Part shown: piece by piece, positions 6,793-13,936 of the stretch | Position numbering within the stretch: the stretch's first letter is position 1 | Layout of the letters: each line of letters opens with the position of its first letter | Assembly (NCBI GenBank): GCA_031418215.1 | Contig: JANOXC010000187.1 | Location: 1-16,059 of the forward strand | DNA length: 16,059 nt | From: JANOXC01 sp031418215 | GTDB lineage: Bacteria > Bacteroidota > Bacteroidia > AKYH767-A > OLB10 | Reading direction: 5' to 3' | Notes under the pieces: model-generated | The model's input: only the letters and a program-made list of their open reading frames with translations | What the model was told of the DNA's origin: nothing | The model's database searches: none | Position numbers and translations under genes: made by a program

Positions 6793-7809
6793 TCAGATGA
6801 TGTTCACCTCAGGCTCAATACTAATACCGAACTTTTCAGCAACTGATTTTTTTATTTCCAGTGCCAGGGTATAAACTTCATCACCGGTGGCCCCACCATA
6901 ATTAACTAAAACAAGCGCCTGGTCTTTATGCGAACCCGTATTTCCTACCCGTTTGCCTTTCCATCCGCATTGTTCAATCAACCAACCGGCAGCTACCTTC
7001 ATCATCCCTGAAGAAGCCGGGTATCCAACCATTGCAGGATAGGTTAATTTGAGCTCCTCAAACTTCACAGCTGCAATTTCAGGGTTTTTGAAAAAACTTC
7101 CTGCATTCCCTAGCACAGCAGGATCGGGTAGTTTACTTCTTCTGATTTGAATAACTGCATCACTGATTGCTTTGATGGATAATTGCTCAACACCCATCCG
7201 CTTCAGCTCCTGCTCAATTGCCCCGTAACTGATATGAAACACAGGTTTTTTACTTAATTTCAAGGTAACAGAGGTTATAATGTACTGACCTTTTAGTTTT
7301 CTTTTAAATACGCTTTCACGATAACCGAAACAACAAGCTTCCTTGCTAAACTTTTCAAGTTGGCGAGTTGAGGTATTAAAGGCTCCCAGTTCTTCAAAAG
7401 TATCTTTCAACTCCACACCATAAGCCCCAATGTTCTGCATGGGTGCTGCACCTGTATTGCCGGGAATCAGACTCAGATTTTCTATTCCTGCAAAATTTCG
7501 CTCAATACACCACAGTACCAGGTCATGCCATTTTTCTCCTGCTGCAGCTTTTACCCAGGCATGGTCATTATCCTCTTTGACAATTTCAATTCCTTTAAGA
7601 TTGATCTTCATTACCAGACCATTAAAATCTTTTGTAAGCAGCATATTACTTCCACCGCCAAGCACCAACTTGGAAATATTTTGTGTTTTTGCTGACTGGA
7701 AAACCGTTTCAATATCACCCAAGCTGTTAACTTCTAAATAAAAAGCAGCGTTCGCATCAATACCAAATGTATTGAAAGGCTTCAATGATATATTCGGAAT
7801 AATATTCAT
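6793..7809 (-). CDS. murB: UDP-N-acetylenolpyruvoylglucosamine reductase (MurB)
   Basis: MurB reduces the enolpyruvyl group of UDP-GlcNAc-enolpyruvate with NADPH and FAD to give UDP-MurNAc, the second step of cytoplasmic peptidoglycan precursor synthesis. The 338-residue protein is full length and intact. The FAD-binding motif LVLGGGSNMLL is at 48-58 and IPGNTGAAPMQNIGAYG is at 115-131. Catalytic residues by family alignment are Arg164 (GYRES), Ser238 (NAGSFFKNP, the proton donor) and Glu334 (IEPEVNII). The Tyr-containing loop makes it a type I enzyme. ATG 7809 is preferred over the TTG directly before it at 7812. There is no Shine-Dalgarno sequence. The gene is divergent from the LTA-synthase-like gene, and a second, broken copy of its 3' end lies at 4487-4661. 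Confidence 0.97.
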   Translation of the reverse strand: MNIIPNISLKPFNTFGIDANAAFYLEVNSLGDIETVFQSAKTQNISKLVLGGGSNMLLTKDFNGLVMKINLKGIEIVKEDNDHAWVKAAAGEKWHDLVLWCIERNFAGIENLSLIPGNTGAAPMQNIGAYGVELKDTFEELGAFNTSTRQLEKFSKEACCFGYRESVFKRKLKGQYIITSVTLKLSKKPVFHISYGAIEQELKRMGVEQLSIKAISDAVIQIRRSKLPDPAVLGNAGSFFKNPEIAAVKFEELKLTYPAMVGYPASSGMMKVAAGWLIEQCGWKGKRVGNTGSHKDQALVLVNYGGATGDEVYTLALEIKKSVAEKFGISIEPEVNII

Positions 7810-7858
7810 CAACAGCGAATGTAACTCTTCTGTATTTACGAAGACATAGGTATTTTAA

Positions 7859-7866
7859 TAGTTTTG
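7859..7866 (+). promoter_or_regulatory. Candidate -7 promoter element for the LTA-synthase-like gene
   Basis: TAGTTTTG fits the Bacteroidota TAnnTTTG element and lies 70 bases before the ATG at 7937, in the 127-base divergent gap next to murB. A TTTA at 7835-7838, 20 bases upstream, is a partial match to the -33 TTTG. The element overlaps the palindrome GTTTTGCAAAAC (7861-7872), which may be chance. No equivalent was seen on the minus strand for murB. Confidence 0.4.
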
Positions 7867-7936
7867 CAAAACCTTTTTAACAATAATTAATTTCGATTGG
7901 TCCATTTGAGCAAGAACTTATCGATTAAATAACCTG

Positions 7937-9820
7937 ATGAAAAATCAATTCCTTCACTTTTGGCTTTTAATCAGAAGACTTGGTTTGCTGGTAGCTATTT
8001 TTATGCTTCTTCGCATAATTTTCTACATGCACAATGCTGCATCCTTTACAAATATTGGCACATTAACAGTTATAAATATTCTATCCGGAGGAATTCGTTT
8101 TGATTTAACAACCATTATTTATCTTAACATAGTATTTATCTTATTGCATATATTACCATTACCCATACGTAATCATGACAATTATCAGCGGATGCTTAAG
8201 TTCCTGTTTCTATTCATCAATATACCTGCTGTTCTTATTTCACTAATTGATACTGCCTATTTTCCTTTTAACAATAAACGCATCACTTCCGATATACTCG
8301 GTGTATCTAGTGCAGGGCTGAGAAATATATTTCATTTTCTAGCTGAATATTGGTTCTTGTTTTTGTTATTCTTAATCATTATATATATATTAAATAAATT
8401 TTATGTGCGCTTTTCAATCAACAATACGGCTGCACGCTTAAATCATTTAATACAAATTGTTTTTTTTCTGATTGCTGTCCCCATTCTTATCATTGTGGCA
8501 CGTGGCGGGTTGCAACAAATTCCTATAACTCCTGCAAATGCTACCGATCATGTTGCAGTGCAATATGCCCCATTGGTAACAAATTCGGTTTATACACTCT
8601 TGTACTCTATTAAGACTCCGGGTGTGAAGGAATATCATTTCCTTTCTGAAGAAGAAATAACAACTATTTTGCAGGTGAAAAAAATTTTTCCGGGTGATTC
8701 TTCAAACTTTAAACCAAATGTTGTTCTCGTCATTCTGGAAAGTATGGCCAGTGAATACATAGGATACCTCAATAACGGAAAAGGGTTTACGCCATTTCTC
8801 GATTCTTTATTTAAAGAAAGCCTGGTTTTTACCAATGGCTTTGCGAATGCTGAACGGAGCAATAAATCAATGTGTGTGATTTTAGGTGGAATTCCTTCAT
8901 TAACTGATGATGCCATCATGAATACCATTTATAGTGACAATTGTTTTAAAGGACTGGGAACAGAAATGAAAACAATGCATTACTATACCAGTTTTTTTCA
9001 TGGCGGTATCAATGGTGAATTCAAACTTGATTCCTATACAAAAGCTGCGGGGTTTGATCACTATTTTGGTAAAAATGAATTTAATAACGATAAAGAATTT
9101 GATGGCAACTGGGGTATTTATGATGATGTGTTCTTTCAATACATTGCCAGGCAAATAGATCAACAACCACAACCATTCTGCACTGCAATGTTTTCCCTTT
9201 CCTCACATGACCCTTTCAACATTCCCAAAACAATGAAAGGGAAATTTCCGAAAGGTTATTCCAGTATCATTGAATCTATCGGATATACAGATTATTCCCT
9301 CCGAGTATTCTTTGATTCCATAAAAAATAAGTCTTGGTTTAACAATACACTTTTTGTGATTACTGCTGATCATACTTTCGGCTATGGAGAACACCCCGAA
9401 AAATATACCAATGCAGCAGGAAAATATAGTGTGCCAATTGCTTTTTATTATCCTGGCAAAAACTTGAAAGGCCACGATAGTAAATTGGCGCAGCACCTTG
9501 ACATTATGCCCTCGATTTTGCAATTAACGGGTTTTAAAGGTTCAATGAGAAGTTATGGTAATAGTTTGTTTCCAAATAACAATGATCGATATGCAGTTCA
9601 GTATGCAAATAACATCTACCAGATAGTAGACGATCGATATATATTATTCTTTGATGGCACGAAAAGTATTGGGTTGTACGATTATCGTTTAGATATCCCA
9701 TTGCAGAATAACCTGATGCTTAATTTACCTGAGCGAAAAAATAAAATGGAAAACTACTGCAAGGCCCTTTTACAAGATTATCATGTTTCACTCATACATA
9801 ACACTCTTTGCAAGGATTAA
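7937..9820 (+). CDS. LTA synthase family membrane sulfatase-fold transferase
   Basis: The 627-residue protein has about five N-terminal membrane helices (residues ~8-30, 55-75, 88-108, 138-155, 170-190) followed by a periplasmic alkaline-phosphatase/sulfatase-fold domain from ~258. Visible metal-site motifs are VVLVILESM (Glu268), SSHDPF (His424) and ITADHTFGYGEH (Asp478, His479). GIYDDVFF at 393-400 matches the conserved segment before the active-site lid. The nucleophile position, usually Thr in LtaS (GKTSDSE), aligns with Ser308 in ERSNKS. Family members transfer phosphoglycerol or phosphoethanolamine head groups. Bacteroidota make no known lipoteichoic acid, so the acceptor here is unknown, possibly a glycan or lipid of the envelope. 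It has its own probable promoter, and its stop overlaps the stop of rarA on the other strand by four bases (9817-9820). Confidence 0.88.
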   Translation: MKNQFLHFWLLIRRLGLLVAIFMLLRIIFYMHNAASFTNIGTLTVINILSGGIRFDLTTIIYLNIVFILLHILPLPIRNHDNYQRMLKFLFLFINIPAVLISLIDTAYFPFNNKRITSDILGVSSAGLRNIFHFLAEYWFLFLLFLIIIYILNKFYVRFSINNTAARLNHLIQIVFFLIAVPILIIVARGGLQQIPITPANATDHVAVQYAPLVTNSVYTLLYSIKTPGVKEYHFLSEEEITTILQVKKIFPGDSSNFKPNVVLVILESMASEYIGYLNNGKGFTPFLDSLFKESLVFTNGFANAERSNKSMCVILGGIPSLTDDAIMNTIYSDNCFKGLGTEMKTMHYYTSFFHGGINGEFKLDSYTKAAGFDHYFGKNEFNNDKEFDGNWGIYDDVFFQYIARQIDQQPQPFCTAMFSLSSHDPFNIPKTMKGKFPKGYSSIIESIGYTDYSLRVFFDSIKNKSWFNNTLFVITADHTFGYGEHPEKYTNAAGKYSVPIAFYYPGKNLKGHDSKLAQHLDIMPSILQLTGFKGSMRSYGNSLFPNNNDRYAVQYANNIYQIVDDRYILFFDGTKSIGLYDYRLDIPLQNNLMLNLPERKNKMENYCKALLQDYHVSLIHNTLCKD

Positions 9821-11082
9821 TAATCGTACTTTTCCTTCCAGCGTAATTTCAAAAATTTCCTTAATTCATCCTCGCGCAGATTCTTCCCCGGTTCAAAAAA
9901 CTTTGCCCCTGCAATCCCTTGCGGTAAATACTCAAGGTCAACAAAGTTTTGATCATACTGATGAGCGTATTGATAATCCTTGCCATAATTTAACTCCCTC
10001 ATCAATTTTGTTGGTGCATTTCGGAGGTGCAGTGGCACAGCAAGATCACCCGCTTTTTTCACTGCTGATAAGGCATCTTCAATTGCCATATAACTGGCAT
10101 TACTCTTTGGCGAGCAAGCCAGATAAATTACTGTTTGAGAAAGTATGATTCTGCATTCAGGATATCCAATCATATCAACAGCCTGGAAACAGCTTGTTGC
10201 CAAAACCAATGCATTGGGATTGGCATTACCAATATCTTCACTTGCCAATATCAGCATTCTTCTAGCAATGAATTTTGGATCTTCCCCGCCTTCAATCATT
10301 CTTGCAAGCCAATATACAGCCGCATTGGGATCACTTCCACGCATCGATTTAATGAAAGCAGAAATGATATCATAATGTTGCTCTCCGCCCTTGTCGTAAA
10401 ATGCCATTTTACGTTGCGCAATATCCTGCACCTTTGCATTGTCAACAATTACAGGCGTTTCAACAGAAGCGTTTACAACAAGTTCTAAAATATTTAACAA
10501 CTTTCGTGCATCGCCACCTGATAATGCAAGAAGGATATCAGCTTCCCTGATGTCAACTTTCCGTTCAACAAGAAATTCATCTTCCTTAATTGCTTTATTA
10601 AAAAGTTGAACAAGATCATCTTTTCCCAGTTCATTTAATATATATACCTGACATCGTGACAAAAGTGGTTGAATAACTTCAAATGAAGGATTCTCCGTTG
10701 TTGCTCCAATTAAGATAATAATTCCCTGCTCGACTGCCCCTAATAACGAATCCTGCTGTGATTTATTAAAGCGATGAATTTCATCGATAAACAATACTGC
10801 CTTGCCGCTTTCCCTCGATTTTGCTATTACCTCGCGTACTTCTTTTACACCGGCGCTTATTGCACTGAGCGAAAACATTGGTAATCCGGCATTGTTAGCT
10901 AAAATATATGCCAGTGTAGTCTTCCCAACTCCGGGTGGGCCCCAAAGAATCATGCTTGGCAAACCACTCTTCAAAAGCTTGTTAAAAATTCCATCATCTC
11001 CGGCCAAATGTTGTTGCCCAACAATATCTCCCAGTTTTTTCGGACGAAGGCGTTCAGCAAGTGGTACTAGTGGTGTCTTCAT
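9817..11082 (-). CDS. rarA: Replication-associated recombination protein A (RarA/MgsA) AAA+ ATPase
   Basis: RarA is a clamp-loader-like AAA+ ATPase that acts at stalled or gapped replication forks with SSB and RecA. The 421-residue protein is full length. Walker A GPPGVGKT is at 48-55, Walker B LFIDE at 97-101, sensor 1 GATTEN at 126-131 and the SRC box at 142-144. The C-terminal tetramerisation region contains RMIEGGEDPKFIARRMLILA and SEDIGNANPNAL, both typical of the family. Its ATG (11080-11082) overlaps the TGA of the upstream PorE-like gene, so it is the last gene of the T9SS-related operon and probably translationally coupled. Its stop overlaps the stop of the convergent LTA-synthase-like gene. 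No separate promoter is visible, though one could lie inside the upstream gene. Confidence 0.96.
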   Translation of the reverse strand: MKTPLVPLAERLRPKKLGDIVGQQHLAGDDGIFNKLLKSGLPSMILWGPPGVGKTTLAYILANNAGLPMFSLSAISAGVKEVREVIAKSRESGKAVLFIDEIHRFNKSQQDSLLGAVEQGIIILIGATTENPSFEVIQPLLSRCQVYILNELGKDDLVQLFNKAIKEDEFLVERKVDIREADILLALSGGDARKLLNILELVVNASVETPVIVDNAKVQDIAQRKMAFYDKGGEQHYDIISAFIKSMRGSDPNAAVYWLARMIEGGEDPKFIARRMLILASEDIGNANPNALVLATSCFQAVDMIGYPECRIILSQTVIYLACSPKSNASYMAIEDALSAVKKAGDLAVPLHLRNAPTKLMRELNYGKDYQYAHQYDQNFVDLEYLPQGIAGAKFFEPGKNLREDELRKFLKLRWKEKYDY

Positions 11083-12992
11083 TGCAAAGATGTCTGCAAT
11101 ATGTCTTTCACAGTAATTTCAATCCTGTTATTTACCTGTTGGTCTTCCTCAATGCATAAAACTCCATTTACACACTGATTAAGCAATTTCATTTCTCCGT
11201 ATCCTTTGGCGATTAATCGTCCGGATTTAATCCCGCTCGAAGTCAGAAACTGCAATACCAATTCCGCTCTTCTTTGTGTTAATTTCAAATTTTCATTGTC
11301 ACTACCTCTTGCGTCCGTATAAGATCCGATTTCAATTTGCAAACGGGGATTATCTTGCAGCATTCTCACTAACTTATCCAATGCATCTCCTGCATCTAAC
11401 TTTAGCTGCCAGTCTTTCTTTTTAAAATTAATTCCCTGCCATATCATTTGTTTATTTAAAATCACTCTGTCCAACTTAACTTCCAAAGGAATATCTTCAG
11501 AAAGATTACGACCGATTGTAGATACAACAACTTTTGCTGCGTAAAACTCTTTGTTATCAATGTTGAATTCATAATTGTGGTTAATGGCAAGCTTAAAGCC
11601 TATATTCCCTAATCCCTGATTCGTAACAGTGGTATCCTTGACGCCATCTTTATATATAGTTATTGCAGTAACTGAAGAAGAAGGTCGTTGATCCAAAGAA
11701 GTCATCGAAAGTGTTGCCATCAATTTCGGCTGATTCCTTTTGAAGCTGAAAATCTTATCCAGCCCGCCATAACGGTTTGAACTAAAAAACCCTGTTGTAT
11801 TACCGGAGTCAATAATAAATCCGAAATCATCGTGTGATGAATTAATAGGAGCATTTAGGTTAACCGGCTTTTGCCATTCACCATTTTCAAAATGTGAAAC
11901 AAAAACATCTAACCCACCCATACCTATGTGGCCATCAGAAGAAAAATACAGAGTGGAATCATTTTGCATAGAAGGGAAAAGCTCATTCCCTTCGGCATTT
12001 ACTTTTGGACCAAGGTTTTCGGGTTTACTCCAATTGTTACCAACTTCCAGGTGAACCTGATATATATCCATTCCGCCATATCCCCAGGGAATATCGCTAG
12101 CAAAATATATAACGGTACCAGTGCTGTTAATAGCCGGATGACACACAGTATAATCATCAGTGTTAAAAACTAATTTATCTTGCAATTTCCAAAATCCTTC
12201 TTCCTTTACTGCCTGATATATTTTTAATACATTAATATTCTTTTTATTTTTCTCAACCTTATTACTCGTATAATTATTCCGAGTAAAATACATGGTATTA
12301 AAATCACTTGTAAATACAGCGGGTCCTTCATTAAAACGGCCATTCAAATCTCCACGTAAAGGTTCAGGATCAATCCAATTTCCCTTCTCTGTTCTTGCCG
12401 CATAAAAAAGATCAAGGTAACGCTTACCTGTCCAGTCTGATTTACTTTTACTCAATCCCTTAAAGTTCCGGTCTGAAAGAAAAACAATTCCTGAATTGTA
12501 AAAAGTAGGGCTGAAGTTGTTTTCAGCCTGAACATTGAACCGCAACATCTGTATTGAATAAAGCGTTGTGTCGCGATAAAATGATTTTAAAGAGTCACAA
12601 GCCAAAAGTAAACGTTGTGCTTTCAAGTCATTTCTGTTTAATGCCAGGTAGTCAATAAAATTCGTGCGTGCTTCATCATACTTTTCATTCTTCATTAATG
12701 CCTCTGCAAGAAATAACTTCCAATGGGCATCAGCATCAGGCAGCTTATTGGCTTTTTTATACCAATACTCAGCTTTAACTGAATTACCGGTTTGACGGTA
12801 GCAATCAGCAAGCATGGGAATTGCTTCGGGAATTTTCTTCTTCTGTAATACCCATTCAAAATCCTTGATAGCTTCAGCATATGCATATTGCTGATAATTT
12901 TCATTAGCCGTTCTCAATCGGATGGAAATGCATCCGGACAAAGCAAGCCCTGTAATGATAAAAATTAATATATATACCCTTTTTATACTCAT
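11079..12992 (-). CDS. PorE-like lipoprotein: TPR, PD40 propeller and OmpA domain
   Basis: The 637-residue outer-membrane lipoprotein has a lipobox LSGC with lipidated Cys21. Residues ~28-140 are TPR-like (YAEAIKDFEWVLQKKKIPEA, AEYWYKKANKL). Residues ~155-415 contain WD40-like PD40 repeats (FSPTFYNSGIVFLSDR, GGMDIYQ, LFPSMQNDSTLYFSSDG, GGLDVFV, FFSSNRYGG). A short beta domain follows, and then an OmpA domain (~515-630) with the peptidoglycan-binding signature TDARGSDNENLKLTQRRAE and the end NNRIEITV. This order and length match PorE of Porphyromonas gingivalis, a T9SS component that ties the machine to peptidoglycan. Many Bacteroidota carry several paralogues next to porP/sprF genes, so this may be a cargo-specific version. 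Its start overlaps the porP/sprF stop by one base (TAATG), and its stop overlaps the rarA start. Confidence 0.9.
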   Translation of the reverse strand: MSIKRVYILIFIITGLALSGCISIRLRTANENYQQYAYAEAIKDFEWVLQKKKIPEAIPMLADCYRQTGNSVKAEYWYKKANKLPDADAHWKLFLAEALMKNEKYDEARTNFIDYLALNRNDLKAQRLLLACDSLKSFYRDTTLYSIQMLRFNVQAENNFSPTFYNSGIVFLSDRNFKGLSKSKSDWTGKRYLDLFYAARTEKGNWIDPEPLRGDLNGRFNEGPAVFTSDFNTMYFTRNNYTSNKVEKNKKNINVLKIYQAVKEEGFWKLQDKLVFNTDDYTVCHPAINSTGTVIYFASDIPWGYGGMDIYQVHLEVGNNWSKPENLGPKVNAEGNELFPSMQNDSTLYFSSDGHIGMGGLDVFVSHFENGEWQKPVNLNAPINSSHDDFGFIIDSGNTTGFFSSNRYGGLDKIFSFKRNQPKLMATLSMTSLDQRPSSSVTAITIYKDGVKDTTVTNQGLGNIGFKLAINHNYEFNIDNKEFYAAKVVVSTIGRNLSEDIPLEVKLDRVILNKQMIWQGINFKKKDWQLKLDAGDALDKLVRMLQDNPRLQIEIGSYTDARGSDNENLKLTQRRAELVLQFLTSSGIKSGRLIAKGYGEMKLLNQCVNGVLCIEEDQQVNNRIEITVKDILQTSLQ

Positions 12993-13936
12993 TAGAAGTA
13001 CCGAGGTGTTTTCATCTTTAAGACATCATAACCAAAATCATAACCTAACATTACTTCATGTGAACCGGATTGATAAGTATTTAGTTTTCCTAAAGTATAA
13101 TCATAGGAATAACCTACCCGAAACTTCCTGTTTATCTGATATTCCAGGATAGCTACGATAGCATCGCCGTTCCGGTAAGAAGCCCCCAGCCAAAATATAT
13201 CGTTGATAAGTACATTCAAATTAAGATCGAACTGCACAGGACTGTTTTTTTCATACTTAATCAGTAGCGACGGTTTAAATTTCAAAGCCCCTTCTGTTTC
13301 AAAAACATAACCTGATGTGAACATGTATCTTCTGTTGTACCTATAAAGAATTGTATCCTTTTTAACAGAAAAACTTTCATCGGGATTATAACTTATTAAG
13401 CCGGGAACTGAAAATCCTAAATAGAAAAGTGGTTGATAGTAATACACGCCAAATCCAACATTGGGAAGTATATTACTGTATGTATTATAATTAAATACCT
13501 TATCCTGTGGATCCCAATATTTAAGATTTACGATATCCGATTTAAAACTATTAAAGCCAAATTGCATCCCAAATGAAAGTTTAGCCTTCGGCAAAGGTAA
13601 ATGGTAGGCAACGCTTCCAAACATCTCAGTCTGTCCTGTGACACCAATCTTATCTTTTAAAATATATAAACCCATTCCCATCTTCTTACTCTTCAAAGGA
13701 CCATGAATGCTTACAGATTCAGTTGTTGGGGCTCCCTCAAGGCCCACCCACTGTTTTCTATATAACATAGTTGTACTCACAAAATCTCTACTGCCGGCAT
13801 AAGCAGGGTTTAAAAGCAATCCGTTAAACATATAATGACTCATAAGCGGAGTTTGCTGCGCATTAATCAATAAGCTACGCAACAGCAAAACAGCTGTAAA
13901 AGTGATGATATATATTATTTTTGTTTTCACTTTCAT
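12992..13936 (-). CDS. PorP/SprF family type IX secretion outer-membrane protein
   Basis: The 314-residue protein starts with a signal peptide (MKVKTKIIYIITFTAVLLL, likely cleaved after INA at ~26). The family signature at the mature N terminus is clear: MSHYMFNGLLLNPAYAGSR followed by LYRKQWVGLEGAPTT and SIHGPL. The rest is a series of amphipathic beta strands (MGMGLYILKDKIGVTGQ, VGFGVYYYQPLFYLGFSVPG, IFWLGASYRNGDAIVAILEY) fitting an outer-membrane barrel. In Flavobacterium johnsoniae, SprF is needed to export the adhesin SprB, and SprF-like proteins are generally dedicated to type B (CHU_C) cargo encoded next to them. Here the upstream gene is exactly such a cargo, and the two overlap by ATGA (13933-13936). 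This is therefore most likely the partner of that surface protein rather than the core PorP, a distinction the sequence alone does not prove. Confidence 0.92.
   Translation of the reverse strand: MKVKTKIIYIITFTAVLLLRSLLINAQQTPLMSHYMFNGLLLNPAYAGSRDFVSTTMLYRKQWVGLEGAPTTESVSIHGPLKSKKMGMGLYILKDKIGVTGQTEMFGSVAYHLPLPKAKLSFGMQFGFNSFKSDIVNLKYWDPQDKVFNYNTYSNILPNVGFGVYYYQPLFYLGFSVPGLISYNPDESFSVKKDTILYRYNRRYMFTSGYVFETEGALKFKPSLLIKYEKNSPVQFDLNLNVLINDIFWLGASYRNGDAIVAILEYQINRKFRVGYSYDYTLGKLNTYQSGSHEVMLGYDFGYDVLKMKTPRYF

Noticed and set aside
7861..7872. Palindrome GTTTTGCAAAAC in the murB / LTA-synthase-like gap as an operator
   Set aside because: A single 12-base palindrome with no second copy in the window; it overlaps a promoter element whose sequence already explains half of it.
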